Positions 36,965 to 46,007 of a DNA stretch of 56,190 nucleotides are shown in pieces (position 1 is the first letter of the stretch; every line of letters begins with the position of its first letter). This DNA is from Candidatus Avacidaminococcus intestinavium. Lineage in GTDB: Bacteria; Bacillota; Negativicutes; Acidaminococcales; Acidaminococcaceae. The notes under the pieces were generated by a model that did not search any database, was not told the origin of the DNA, and saw only the letters and a list, made by a program, of their open reading frames with translations. The position numbers and the translations under genes are program-made. The stretch spans positions 1-56,190 of the forward strand of contig DVNI01000021.1 of NCBI GenBank assembly GCA_018714505.1, written 5' to 3'.

Positions 36965-38392
36965 ATGAAAAAAAGGTATCACATTCTAGGGGCATTGGTG
37001 GCAACTACTCTACTTGGCAGTGCTTTTACTTACGCTGTAGAAGCCAAAAGTAAAGAACTTAAGATAGCGCCACCCTTTACCGGTTATGTCGTCACTGACG
37101 GACTTGACGCGCCTTGGGACCTTACTTATGGGCCTGACAATCTGCTGTGGGTTACTGAACGCTTAGGCAAACGCATTACTACCATTAACCCTAAAACTGG
37201 TGAAAAAAACACGATTCTGACAATCGAAGAAGCTTTAGCTGCTGGTGGCCACCAAGGTGTTCTAGGCATGGCTTTTGAACCATCATTTTTAAAACCCAAC
37301 TCGCAAAATTATCTTTATGTTCTTTATAATTACCAAGCCGATGTTTCGGCTCCAGTTGATGATTACAAAAAATTAGTTCGTTATCGTTTTGATGTTAAAA
37401 GTAAAAAATTAATAAATCCTACTACTATTTTAGATAAATTACCAGGTGGTACCGATCACAATGGTGGTCGTGTTGTCTTTGGCCCTGATGGCATGCTTTA
37501 TATTTCCATGGGTGAATTTGGTAACAACCAATTTGCTAACTATACTTTGCCAATCGAAGCACAACGATTACCAACAACCGCAGAAATTGCCGCAGGAGAC
37601 TATTCAGCATATGTTGGTAAGGTATTAAGAATTGCGCCCGACGGAACTATACCTAACGATAACCCTGTTTTAGACAGCGTAAAAAGTCATGTTTATACGC
37701 TAGGCCATAGAAACCCTCAAGGACTTGTCTTTGTCGAAGATAAGTTGTTCTCGGTAGAACACGGGCCTTCTAGTGACGACGAGCTTAACCTGATTGAAGC
37801 TGGTGGCAACTATGGTTGGCCGCATATCGCCGGTTTTCAAGATAATATGGGCTACCGTTATGCCAATTGGTCACAAGCTCCTAATAAAGAAAATCTAGCT
37901 TGGGATGCCAATATTCCTGCGCCAGGTGTACCAGTACAAGATGAAACAGACTGGCTAAAACCTGCTAACTACAAAGATCCTCTAAAAACTTTCTTTACCG
38001 TACGTAGCGACTATGACTATCATGATGCAGATCAATATGGCGGGCTTGCCTATGCGTTATGGCCCACCATTGGACCTTCTAGTCTTACTTATTATCCCGA
38101 AAATGGTCCGATTAAAGGTTTTGGCAATTCCATCTTAATTACAACTTTAAAAAATGGTGCTGTTTATAAAGTGAAGCTCAATAATCAAAAAAACAATGTA
38201 CAAGGCGATGAAGAAAAAATCTTTAAAACACAAAATCGTTATCGCGATATCGTAATTAGTCCCGACAAAAAAACTATTTATATTATTACTGATAATCAAG
38301 GATCAACAACTACCGATTATAATTTAGAGCCTACCTCTGTAGTGGAAAATCCAGGATCCATTTTAGCTTTTAAATATCAACCACAAAAATAA
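36965..38392 (+). CDS. PQQ-dependent sugar dehydrogenase-like beta-propeller protein
   Basis: 475 residues from ATG 36965 (SD GAGGAGG, 9 nt). Signal peptide to about AVEA. The body is a glucose/sorbosone dehydrogenase-like propeller: VTDGLDAPWDLTYGPD, HQGVLGMAF, DHNGGRVVFGPDGMLYISMG, GHRNPQGLVF, and VEHGPSSDDELNLIEAGGNY. These are the soluble Gdh-B/YliI-type motifs that bind PQQ and Ca2+. Secreted sugar oxidation is expected if PQQ is available; whether this organism makes PQQ is not known. Confidence 0.85.
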   Translation: MKKRYHILGALVATTLLGSAFTYAVEAKSKELKIAPPFTGYVVTDGLDAPWDLTYGPDNLLWVTERLGKRITTINPKTGEKNTILTIEEALAAGGHQGVLGMAFEPSFLKPNSQNYLYVLYNYQADVSAPVDDYKKLVRYRFDVKSKKLINPTTILDKLPGGTDHNGGRVVFGPDGMLYISMGEFGNNQFANYTLPIEAQRLPTTAEIAAGDYSAYVGKVLRIAPDGTIPNDNPVLDSVKSHVYTLGHRNPQGLVFVEDKLFSVEHGPSSDDELNLIEAGGNYGWPHIAGFQDNMGYRYANWSQAPNKENLAWDANIPAPGVPVQDETDWLKPANYKDPLKTFFTVRSDYDYHDADQYGGLAYALWPTIGPSSLTYYPENGPIKGFGNSILITTLKNGAVYKVKLNNQKNNVQGDEEKIFKTQNRYRDIVISPDKKTIYIITDNQGSTTTDYNLEPTSVVENPGSILAFKYQPQK

Positions 38393-38404
38393 AGATTGAA
38401 ACTG

Positions 38405-38442
38405 AAAAAGGCTGTCTCGATTTTTTATCGAGGCAGCCTTTT
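38405..38442. terminator. Bidirectional intrinsic terminator
   Basis: AAAAGGCTGTCTCGAT pairs with ATCGAGGCAGCCTTTT, between the convergent sugar dehydrogenase and copA genes. Confidence 0.85.
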
Positions 38443-38453
38443 ACGTTATGCTC

Positions 38454-40967
38454 TTACTGAATAGAAATTACTTTATAATCTTGTGCTTCCACTGTGTTTT
38501 TTAACACTTCGTCACTTAGCGCGCTCTTTAGCTTAACTATGGCTGTGCCAGCTTCATGGCTCACTACGGCTTCTATTACTTCCGGTAATGCTTCTAAACT
38601 TTTTTTTACTCGTCCTTCACAATGACCACACATCATGCCTTCAATTTTTAATGTTTTTTCCATCAACTTTACCTCTGCTTTCTTTGTACTTTTAATTTTT
38701 TTATCGTGTTTAGCTTCATGAATATCTAACCAGTTAAGACGCAAAGCATTCGTCACCACACAAAAACTGGAAAGGCTCATTGCCGCAGCGCCAAACATTG
38801 GATTCAACTGCCAGCCAAATAAAGGTATCCAAACTCCTGCAGCAAGTGGGATGCCAATAATATTATAAATAAATGCCCAGAATAGATTTTCATGAATATT
38901 TTTCAAAGTTGCTCTGCTGAGTCTAATTGCTGCCGGTACATCACTTAGCCGGCTTTTCATCAATACCACGTCAGCAGCATCAATTGCAATATCCGTACCA
39001 GCACCAATGGCGATTCCAATATCGGCTCTAGTTAGAGCCGGTGCGTCATTAATACCGTCTCCCACCATTACAACCTTGCCCTGTTGCTGCAACTGCTGTA
39101 TAACACTCGCTTTACCATCTGGTAAGACACCTGCAATTACTTCATCAACGCCAGCCTCTCGACCAATAGCTCTCGCTGTTTTTTCATTATCACCCGTTAA
39201 CATCACGACTCGTAAACCCATATGTTGGAGTTCTTGAACGGCTTGCGGGCTATCTTCCTTAATTACATCAGCTACTGCAATAATCCCAATCAACTTGCCA
39301 TCAGCAGCAAAAAACAAAGGTGTTTTTCCTACTTCCGCTAATTTTTCTGCTGCCGTTTGTAAGTCTGACGGAACATTAGCGTGCGTCGTAATGAATTTTA
39401 AGTTACCACCAACAAGCTCGACCCCTTGCCAACGAGCAGACAATCCATTTCCCGGTAAAGCAAAAAAGTCACTGACATCGCCTGCCGTAAGCTTTTTTTC
39501 TTCAGCATAAGCTAAAACGGCTTTTGCTAAAGGGTGTTCGCTTTTTTGTTCCAAAGCTAAAGCCGCTGTAACTAACTCGTCTTCTGTAATACCTGCAGCG
39601 ACAATAATATCTGTTACTTTTGGTTCACCACTAGTGATAGTACCTGTTTTATCGAGCGCTACAATCTGCATTTTGCCCGTTTCTTCTAACGAGACTGCGG
39701 TTTTAAACATAATGCCATTTTTTGCGCCCATTCCATTGCCTACCATAATAGAAACCGGTGTCGCTAATCCTAGAGCACAAGGACAGCTAATAACGAGAAC
39801 AGCGATACCACGAGCTAACGCAAAACCAATACTTTCACCAACAATTAGCCAAACAATAATCGTAAGCAGTGAAATCATAATCACAACCGGTACAAAGATA
39901 CCAGAAACTTGATCCGCCACTTTAGCTATCGGCGCTTTTGTTGCCGCGGCGTCACTAACCATTTGAATAATTTGCGCCAGTGTCGTATCTTCGCCAACTC
40001 TAGTTGCTCTACATTTGATAAAACCCGACTGATTAATCGTTGCCGCCGAAACTTGATCGCCAACAACCTTATCAACGGGAATGCTCTCTCCAGTTAAAGC
40101 CGCTTCATTAACAGCACTACTACCGTCTACAATAACCCCATCTACAGGAATGTTTTGTCCTGGTCGTACTACAAAAAGATCACCAACCTGCACTTGATCA
40201 ATAGCGACTTCAGTTTCTACACCGTCTTGCAAAGTAATCGCTGTTTTTGGCGCTAACTGCAACAACCCTTTAAGCGCATCAGTCGTCTTACCTTTTGATC
40301 TAGCTTCCAGCATTTTACCCACCGTAATAAGGGTTAGAATCATTGCTGCCGTCTCAAAATAAAATTCATGCAGATAATGCATTACTGCCACTTGATCACC
40401 CAAAAGTTGCGCTTGCGTCATCGCAAATAATGCATAAGTACTGTAAACAAAAGCCGCAGCTGAACCTAGCGCTACTAACGTATCCATATTGGGCGCACCA
40501 CTAACAAAACTCTTAAAACCACTAATAAAAAATTTCTGGTTAATCACCATAATGCCCAAGGTTAATAGCAATTGCCAAAGCCCCATTGCTACATGATTGT
40601 CACTAAGTGAACTAGGCACAGGCCAGCCCCACATCACATGCCCCATCGATAAATACATCAAAAGAAGAAGCAAGCCTAATGATGACCATAACCTTTTTCG
40701 TAAAACTGGCGTTTCTGTATCTTGCAAAAGATCAGGTTCGCCACTCGTCAAACCTTGCTCTTTACCTTGTCCCTTAACCCTAGCACCATAGCCAGCATTT
40801 TCTACTGCCCGAATTATCTCTTGCTCTGCGGCTGTACCTTCTACGCTCATGGAGTTTGTCAAAAGACTAACCGAGCATGCTGTAACTCCCGGAACTTTAG
40901 CAACCGCTTTTTCCACACGTGCACTGCAAGCAGCACAAGTCATTCCCGTTACAGTATATTGTTTCAT
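38454..40967 (-). CDS. copA: Copper-translocating P-type ATPase with C-terminal CopZ domain
   Basis: 837 residues. N-terminal metal domain with GMTCAAC (8-14), eight membrane helices, CPC motif at about 395-397 (SCPCALG), phosphorylation DKTGT at Asp439, TGDNEKTARAIG and GDGINDAPAL hinge. An extra domain follows at the C-terminus (about 769-837): MEKTLKIEGMMCGHCEGRV is a full CopZ-like chaperone. AGAGG lies 8 nt before the Met769 codon (ATG at 38663), so this domain may also be made alone. Exports Cu+; operon with csoR. Confidence 0.93.
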   Translation of the reverse strand: MKQYTVTGMTCAACSARVEKAVAKVPGVTACSVSLLTNSMSVEGTAAEQEIIRAVENAGYGARVKGQGKEQGLTSGEPDLLQDTETPVLRKRLWSSLGLLLLLMYLSMGHVMWGWPVPSSLSDNHVAMGLWQLLLTLGIMVINQKFFISGFKSFVSGAPNMDTLVALGSAAAFVYSTYALFAMTQAQLLGDQVAVMHYLHEFYFETAAMILTLITVGKMLEARSKGKTTDALKGLLQLAPKTAITLQDGVETEVAIDQVQVGDLFVVRPGQNIPVDGVIVDGSSAVNEAALTGESIPVDKVVGDQVSAATINQSGFIKCRATRVGEDTTLAQIIQMVSDAAATKAPIAKVADQVSGIFVPVVIMISLLTIIVWLIVGESIGFALARGIAVLVISCPCALGLATPVSIMVGNGMGAKNGIMFKTAVSLEETGKMQIVALDKTGTITSGEPKVTDIIVAAGITEDELVTAALALEQKSEHPLAKAVLAYAEEKKLTAGDVSDFFALPGNGLSARWQGVELVGGNLKFITTHANVPSDLQTAAEKLAEVGKTPLFFAADGKLIGIIAVADVIKEDSPQAVQELQHMGLRVVMLTGDNEKTARAIGREAGVDEVIAGVLPDGKASVIQQLQQQGKVVMVGDGINDAPALTRADIGIAIGAGTDIAIDAADVVLMKSRLSDVPAAIRLSRATLKNIHENLFWAFIYNIIGIPLAAGVWIPLFGWQLNPMFGAAAMSLSSFCVVTNALRLNWLDIHEAKHDKKIKSTKKAEVKLMEKTLKIEGMMCGHCEGRVKKSLEALPEVIEAVVSHEAGTAIVKLKSALSDEVLKNTVEAQDYKVISIQ

Positions 40968-40976
40968 AAAAGCCTC

Positions 40977-41279
40977 CTATTTCATTAATTTTTGAATAGT
41001 AACAACCAAGTCATCAATAACCTCGTCCTTACCTTCACGAATATCCCTAACCACACAGGACTTTATATGATTGGCAAGTAGCTCTTTATTAAAACCATTG
41101 ATTGCTGCGGTTATTGCAGCTGTCTGAATAAGAATATCCGTACAGTACGCATTCTGCTCCACCATATTACGAATACCACGCACTTGACCTTCAACACGGT
41201 TCAAACGGTGAATCAATCTTTTGTATTCGTCCTCCGAGCGATCCTTTGTTCTGTGACACGGTTTTTCTATTTTTTCCAT
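40977..41279 (-). CDS. csoR: CsoR-family copper-sensing repressor
   Basis: 100 residues from ATG 41279 (a TTG start two codons earlier is possible). DUF156 fold: RLNRVEGQVRGIRNMVEQNAYC, then HIKSCVV. Cys in YCTDIL and the His-x-x-x-Cys in HIKSC are the C-H-C copper ligands of CsoR. Nine bp upstream of copA on the same strand; it should repress the operon until Cu+ binds. Extra N-terminal Cys and His (KPCHRTK). Confidence 0.92.
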   Translation of the reverse strand: MEKIEKPCHRTKDRSEDEYKRLIHRLNRVEGQVRGIRNMVEQNAYCTDILIQTAAITAAINGFNKELLANHIKSCVVRDIREGKDEVIDDLVVTIQKLMK

Positions 41280-41310
41280 ATGCAATACCCCACTTTCATA
41301 TTTTCATTAT

Positions 41311-41327
41311 ATACCCCAGTGGGGTAT
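41311..41327. promoter_or_regulatory. CsoR operator
   Basis: ATACCCC-AGT-GGGGTAT, a perfect 17-bp palindrome of the CsoR type (TACCCC/GGGGTA), 32 bp before the csoR start. A related half-site, ATACCCC, is at 41285-41291. Confidence 0.88.
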
Positions 41328-41337
41328 GCGTCAATAG

Positions 41338-41370
41338 AAAAGTCCGATGAAATTAATCATCGGACTTTTC
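41338..41370. terminator. Intrinsic terminator
   Basis: AAAAGTCCGATG pairs with CATCGGACTTTT around AAATTAAT, close behind the copper operator. It probably ends transcripts coming from the yitT side. Confidence 0.8.
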
Positions 41371-41418
41371 TACGTACACTTTAATATTTCTGCTTTTCAA
41401 ACTCTAATCTTTTTTTGT

Positions 41419-42102
41419 TCAAATATCATTACCATAATTATACTTATGTGGTAAAGGAATTACTTGTTTCTTCGCGTTCAATACTGCTTCGCTCTTTTGC
41501 ATCAAACCAATTAAGTTCGATGAAATTACTACTGTAATTATGGAGTACATAATTTTTGTTACAGGTATATAACTCAAGCTCAAAGCTAAAATAACAACAT
41601 CACTCAAAAGATATGTATATTGCAATTTTAGTTTTGTCTTATTAGTAATAATTAGGGCAATCGCGTCATCACCGCCACTACCGCCGCCTTCCCGTACAAT
41701 AATACCAACTCCCGCACCGACAAATAATCCTCCTAGCACAGCTGCTAGAAAAGGAAATGTCGATAAGTTTGGCAAGACTGGCGGAAACATTTCCCATATT
41801 TTATAGCAGGTAGCAAACGCTAGGCTACTATAAATAGAAAAATACAAAAATTTCTTTCCTAAATATGCAAAAGCTAAAACATAGCATGTAAAATCTAAAA
41901 TAGGTGCAATAACCGACACCGGTAAACCAAACCAATGATTAAGCAACAAATTTAAACCAAAGATCCCTCCTTCTGTAATATCAGCTTGTTGATGAATATT
42001 GTACATGCCAAAGGAAAGTACAGCCGCTCCACCTAAGAGCGCCAGCATTTTTGAACGCGGAAACATTTTTTGGATTTCTCGCCAAAAAAATATCCGTTTC
42101 AT
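41419..42102 (-). CDS. YitT-family membrane protein
   Basis: 227 residues, about six membrane helices. MYNIHQQADITEGGIFGLNLLLNH and IIVREGGGSGGDDAIALII are typical of the DUF161/YitT group, whose function is unknown. Strong SD (AAGGAGG). It faces the MerR-type regulator and the two may share a promoter region. Confidence 0.8.
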   Translation of the reverse strand: MKRIFFWREIQKMFPRSKMLALLGGAAVLSFGMYNIHQQADITEGGIFGLNLLLNHWFGLPVSVIAPILDFTCYVLAFAYLGKKFLYFSIYSSLAFATCYKIWEMFPPVLPNLSTFPFLAAVLGGLFVGAGVGIIVREGGGSGGDDAIALIITNKTKLKLQYTYLLSDVVILALSLSYIPVTKIMYSIITVVISSNLIGLMQKSEAVLNAKKQVIPLPHKYNYGNDI

Positions 42103-42170
42103 ATTATCATTCCTCCTTGTATTAGATTTTAAACCATGGTACTATACTAGGGTCAAGGAGGGAGTTTGAA

Positions 42171-42977
42171 ATGAAAAAGAATTTTACAATTAGTGAAATT
42201 TCCAAATTGTTTAATATCGGCATTGATTCTTTGCGCTATTACGAAGAGCTAGGTCTCTTAAAACCCAAGCGTGCCGAAAATGGTTATCGACTTTATCGAT
42301 TAAGTGATATGTATCGTCTCAATATTATTTCTGAGCTGCGTAAATTACGACTACCGCTTGAACAAATCAAAGACTATCTTGATCATCAAACATTAGCCAA
42401 TACCATGCTAATTCTCAATAATGAAAAAATCGAAATAAAGAAAGAAATAGCGAGACTCAAAAAATCTCTATCATCATTAGAAACTCAACTAACCATGCTT
42501 AAAACCTTTGAAAAAGCGGAAAGCAATATTATCAAAACTAATTATTTTACAACACGCTATTCCGTAAAATTAGAAACTGATTTTACAATAGATGATGAAT
42601 TTGATTTCTCTATTCGCTTTCTACTCAAAAAATATAACTTTAAACTCACCCAGTTTGACAATCTAAAAATCGGTGCTTGCATCTCAATTAACGATATTAA
42701 ACAAGGCGTTTTCGGTAAATACTCTAGCGTCTTTATTCTGCAAAACCAGCAAACCGAAATTTTGCATGATATCGTACCTAGTGGTAACTATGTTTGCTAT
42801 ACTTATCGCGGCAGTTATAAAAATCTAGCACTACACATTAAGCACGTCTTTGATTATGCTACGCAAAACAACTTAAAACTCGCCGATACGATCTACGAAT
42901 TCTACCTTATCGATAACCGCTATACGACTAATCCTGAGGAATTCTTAACAGAAATTCAAGTGCGAATTATCGAATAA
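42171..42977 (+). CDS. MerR-family regulator with GyrI-like effector domain
   Basis: 268 residues. N-terminal MerR HTH (ISEISKLFNIGIDSLRYYEELGLLKPKR, then YRLYRLSDMYRLNIISELR), a coiled-coil (EKIEIKKEIARLKKSL), and a C-terminal domain of the BmrR/GyrI type. Such regulators bind small lipophilic ligands. TACTATAC lies 26 bp upstream with wide spacing to a weak -35, as usual for MerR promoters. Probably controls the divergent yitT gene and itself. SD AAGGAGGG. Confidence 0.88.
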   Translation: MKKNFTISEISKLFNIGIDSLRYYEELGLLKPKRAENGYRLYRLSDMYRLNIISELRKLRLPLEQIKDYLDHQTLANTMLILNNEKIEIKKEIARLKKSLSSLETQLTMLKTFEKAESNIIKTNYFTTRYSVKLETDFTIDDEFDFSIRFLLKKYNFKLTQFDNLKIGACISINDIKQGVFGKYSSVFILQNQQTEILHDIVPSGNYVCYTYRGSYKNLALHIKHVFDYATQNNLKLADTIYEFYLIDNRYTTNPEEFLTEIQVRIIE

Positions 42978-42992
42978 CACCTTAACGAAAAG

Positions 42993-43035
42993 AAAAAACC
43001 ACCGTGGCACAAACTTGTGCTCCGGTGGTTTTTTT
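42993..43035. terminator. Bidirectional intrinsic terminator
   Basis: AAAAAACCACCG pairs with CGGTGGTTTTTTT, with an inner GGCACAAACTTGTGC hairpin. It serves MerR (plus) and crt (minus). Confidence 0.88.
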
Positions 43036-43075
43036 ATATTCATTATTATACATCTTATTAGAATGCATCATAGAT

Positions 43076-43855
43076 TTACTTTGCTTTAAACTCCGCATTT
43101 CTTTTACCAAGAAATGCCGCCATTCCCTCTTTTTGGTCCTCAGTTGCAAAACAAAGGCCAAACACCTCTGCTTCATACGCAATCGCAGAAGTTAAATCAA
43201 GTTCTATTCCCGTATTAACTGCATCTTTAGTTAAGCGAACAGCAAGTGGTGCATTTTTAGTGATTTTTGCTACCATCTTGTGCGCCGCTTCCATTAACTG
43301 CTCTGCCTCAACTACCTCATTAACGAGACCAATACGATAGGCTTCAGCGGCATCAATCATTGCTCCAGTAAAAAGCATTTCTTTAGCTCGACCTTTGCCA
43401 ACCAGACGCGGTAATCTTTGCGTGCCGCCAAATCCGGCAGTAATACCGAGTGATACTTCCGGTTGCGCAAACTTGGCATTAACCGCAGCTATACGAATAT
43501 CGCAAGCCATCGCTAGCTCACACCCACCACCTAAAGCAAAACCATTAATAGCACCAATAACCGGCAGCGGTAAATTCTCAATCTTAGCAAAAACAGCTTG
43601 GCTAAGCTGCGCCCAAGCACGGCCCTCTATCGCTGATAACGAACTCATTTCCGCGATATCGGCGCCTGCGACAAAAGATTTTTCACCAGCACCCGTAATA
43701 ATAAGCGCTTTTAATGTATCATCGGCTTTAATATCTGTAAGCACTTGTTCGATTTCGAGCATCGTTGCTTGATTTAGCGCATTTAACACCTTCGGACGAT
43801 TAATTGTTAAGATGCCAATACCATCCTCATTTACAAACGTAATATTGTTATACAT
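43076..43855 (-). CDS. crt: Enoyl-CoA hydratase/crotonase family protein
   Basis: 259 residues from ATG 43855 (SD AGGAGG, 6 nt). Crotonase motifs: LNALNQ, GEKSFVAGADIAEM (oxyanion hole), NGFALGGGCELAMACDIRI, and PEVSLGITAGFGGTQRLPR with catalytic Glu region. Likely 3-hydroxybutyryl-CoA dehydratase (crotonyl-CoA hydration), as in butyrate or fatty-acid metabolism. 10 bp after pepE, same strand. Confidence 0.88.
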   Translation of the reverse strand: MYNNITFVNEDGIGILTINRPKVLNALNQATMLEIEQVLTDIKADDTLKALIITGAGEKSFVAGADIAEMSSLSAIEGRAWAQLSQAVFAKIENLPLPVIGAINGFALGGGCELAMACDIRIAAVNAKFAQPEVSLGITAGFGGTQRLPRLVGKGRAKEMLFTGAMIDAAEAYRIGLVNEVVEAEQLMEAAHKMVAKITKNAPLAVRLTKDAVNTGIELDLTSAIAYEAEVFGLCFATEDQKEGMAAFLGKRNAEFKAK

Positions 43856-43865
43856 GTTATTCCTC

Positions 43866-44477
43866 CTAGAGTTTTTTGACTTTATCACCATCAACAACTA
43901 CTGCTTCACTATTATTAATTGCCACTAGCTTATGCTTATCACCATAAACTCTCTTCATTTCCTCTACTGCTTCAGCAAAAGGAAACTCCCCTTCGTGCGG
44001 CACAAAATAAAAATCTACTAAATTAAGCGCAGCATAATCAGTTAATTCCGGTCCTAATTCTTTCGGATCCATTAACTCTACATATTCTATATTAGGCGCA
44101 GTAATCATCCCACCAGCAGATTCACCAATATAAACCATGCCCTTATTAACACGCTCTACAATTAGCGGCAATAAGTTTTTCCTTTTCAGTTCTTGTAAAA
44201 GATAAAAAGTATTACCACCAGCAACATACAAATATGGTGTTTGTTCAATCTTTTCCCGGGCAATACACTCTGTTACGGCAGGAAGATCTAAGCGCTCAAC
44301 TGCAAAACCAAGCTCAGTTAGTTTCTGCTCCGCCTTCTCAATATGTTTCTTGTATTCATCAACATTCGCTGCCGTTGGAATTAGGACAATCTTCTTTTCT
44401 GATGCAGAATCAACACAAGACTGCTTAAATAAATCCGCTGTTCTTGCAAAATACGATGTTAAAAAAAGTTTTTTCAT
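43866..44477 (-). CDS. pepE: Peptidase E (S51 family dipeptidase)
   Basis: 203 residues. VAGGNTFYLLQELKR, and the nucleophile motif GESAGGMITAP (GxSAG) of S51 peptidases, which cleave Asp-Xaa dipeptides. A downstream His in PHEGEFPF completes the site. SD AAGGGAG. A decayed second copy, with its upstream DNA, lies at 46766-47227. Confidence 0.9.
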   Translation of the reverse strand: MKKLFLTSYFARTADLFKQSCVDSASEKKIVLIPTAANVDEYKKHIEKAEQKLTELGFAVERLDLPAVTECIAREKIEQTPYLYVAGGNTFYLLQELKRKNLLPLIVERVNKGMVYIGESAGGMITAPNIEYVELMDPKELGPELTDYAALNLVDFYFVPHEGEFPFAEAVEEMKRVYGDKHKLVAINNSEAVVVDGDKVKKL

Positions 44478-44714
44478 ATATACGCTCCCTTGAAAATACT
44501 ACATATCTTAAAGTTTACTACGCATCGCTAAATTTAATCAATCGTACCAATATTATTAATTCGCTAAACTTGTTTGCTTTCATGCCCAAAGACTTCCTTT
44601 TTATAATTCATTGTCTTTTACCTATACCAACGTCGTTTGAATTAATCGACAAGCGATAACGCATTGCCACCGTCCATTAAAATTAACAATAAATATTTTA
44701 TTAAAGACGAGTAA
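44478..44714. repeat. Upstream half of a duplicated pepE segment (copy 1)
   Basis: Non-coding DNA upstream of pepE that recurs, with scattered changes, at 46996-47227. It contains the conserved blocks CGCTAAACTTGTTTGCTTTC and GACAAGCGATAACGCATTGCC on the plus strand. No gene seen. Confidence 0.8.
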
Positions 44715-44820
44715 AATCATATATACCTAACCCAAGCCTAGGAGAGTTGCCTAACAATTACATCATAATTTCATTTATGGTTGACAATAAACAACACAAA
44801 AAACCCGTTCCTGTAATTTT

Positions 44821-45303
44821 TCATAAAAACTTTGGTGGCAACATACCAAACCCTGCCTTAGCTACAGCTTGTTCCAGTGGTTGCAATGCATTCGTAATCA
44901 AAATTTTTGAAGTACCATGGGCGAGTAATTTGCCTTTTTCATCTTTTAAAGTAGATTCAGCCAAACAAATTGTCCTGCCAATTTTCACTTGCTTGCCCTC
45001 GGCAATAATCTTCCCTTCTTTAATCCCTGCCAAGTGACTTACTTGTAGATCAATGGTAGTAAACCCTTGGCCATCCTCGATACAACAAGCAAACGCCCAG
45101 AAAGTCGCCGTGTCAAGAACAGAAGAAAACACACCTCCATGAACTGAGCCGAAAGGATTATATAGTTTGTCCGTTATCTCTGTTTCAACTTTGCAATAGC
45201 CATAATCTAACTCTATAATCTTCATCGGCAATAACCTTAAATAAGGACCAGTATTAGCGACTTTCATAATGGCCTGTGCATATTCAGGATTAATCTTTTT
45301 CAT
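44821..45303 (-). CDS. PaaI-type hotdog thioesterase
   Basis: 160 residues. Hotdog fold with NPFGSVHGGVFSSVLDTATFWA, the 4HBT/PaaI catalytic helix, then TTIDLQVSHLAGIKEG. Hydrolyses acyl- or aroyl-CoA. Its 5' flank carries a three-copy 11-bp tandem repeat. SD GGAGGG, a little far from the ATG. No close partner gene. Confidence 0.87.
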   Translation of the reverse strand: MKKINPEYAQAIMKVANTGPYLRLLPMKIIELDYGYCKVETEITDKLYNPFGSVHGGVFSSVLDTATFWAFACCIEDGQGFTTIDLQVSHLAGIKEGKIIAEGKQVKIGRTICLAESTLKDEKGKLLAHGTSKILITNALQPLEQAVAKAGFGMLPPKFL

Positions 45304-45337
45304 TGTTCATCTCACCCTCCTAAAAAAAACATTCAAT

Positions 45338-45370
45338 AATGCAAATATAATGCAAATATAATGCAAATAT
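45338..45370. repeat. Three tandem 11-bp repeats
   Basis: AATGCAAATAT is repeated three times without interruption, in the region upstream of the thioesterase gene (its start is at 45303). The 11-bp period is near one helix turn, as in operator arrays or slippage-prone repeats. Confidence 0.85.
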
Positions 45371-45394
45371 ACATTAATAATTTACTTTAATTAT

Positions 45395-45625
45395 ATCATA
45401 ATTCTCAATAGCCTCCTGCTGTCTCGTCTTAAATGCAAAATATGTTTACCCTAAGGCAATAACTTCCTTACGCGGATTACCATTCACCACAAGCAAATAA
45501 CAAACATAGCAGAAAAGCATAATATCTTTAATACTTTTTTCAAAAATACCAGCACTGACCATTCCCGCTTTGTTTACAAGCAGTTTTATCTTTTTCAATT
45601 ACACTATAAAAATTTCTCCATTCCG
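45395..45625 (-). pseudogene. dinD: Decayed second dinD copy (fragment)
   Basis: Minus-strand sequence matches dinD codons around VSAG-x-x-EKSI-DIML, NGNPRKEVIALG and KTRQQE, but with a stop codon after the ALG motif, a deletion of about 35 bp and lost ends. Only a part of the middle of the gene is left. Same order relative to its xre fragment as at 21815-23131. Confidence 0.7.
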
Positions 45626-45643
45626 ATTATTCCAGCACCTTTT

Positions 45644-45866
45644 TTATTCTTCAAAATACTCAGCAAAGGATCTTTTAATTTGCACTTTAGCCCAGGCTCT
45701 AATATCGGGATCTTCATGATTCAAAAGTTCACGTAACTTATCTAAAATCAACGTAGTTTCGTCTTTTTCAGTTCTAACTAATTGGCCACCTATTAACAAC
45801 CAATCAAAGGAAACATCACAGTTATTTACAACTGCAAAGAGATACTTAAGACTAGGCTTATTGCCA
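45644..45866 (-). pseudogene. Second XRE regulator copy, 5' truncated
   Basis: Near-identical to 22784-23024 (GNKPSLKYLFAVVNNCDVSF through KVQIKRSFAEYFEE), but homology stops at 45866. The HTH start is replaced by unrelated sequence, giving an 80-residue open frame beginning MCVYSSYG at 45886. A perfect terminator abuts it. Not expected to bind DNA. Confidence 0.72.
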
Positions 45867-45888
45867 TATGAGGAATAAACACACATTA

Positions 45889-45922
45889 AACAAGGCCGTA
45901 GGAAAATTCCTACGGCCTTGTT
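45889..45922. terminator. Bidirectional hairpin terminator
   Basis: AACAAGGCCGTAGGAA and TTCCTACGGCCTTGTT, perfect 16-bp stem with a 2-nt loop. It begins at the break in the xre copy, so the insertion or deletion edge lies beside it. Confidence 0.85.
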
Positions 45923-46007
45923 ATTTAGTCGTGAACTTCAAAACTCATTTCCTCTTGAACTTTTTCATTGTTCCAATTAAATAATCATAATCAAAACTTT
46001 CTTCAAT

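Noticed and set aside
45338-45370. CRISPR-like array
   Set aside because: The 11-bp units are tandem with no spacers.
45644-45886. 80-residue protein as a second functional regulator
   Set aside because: Its first eight residues come from unrelated sequence past the homology break, and the HTH is missing.
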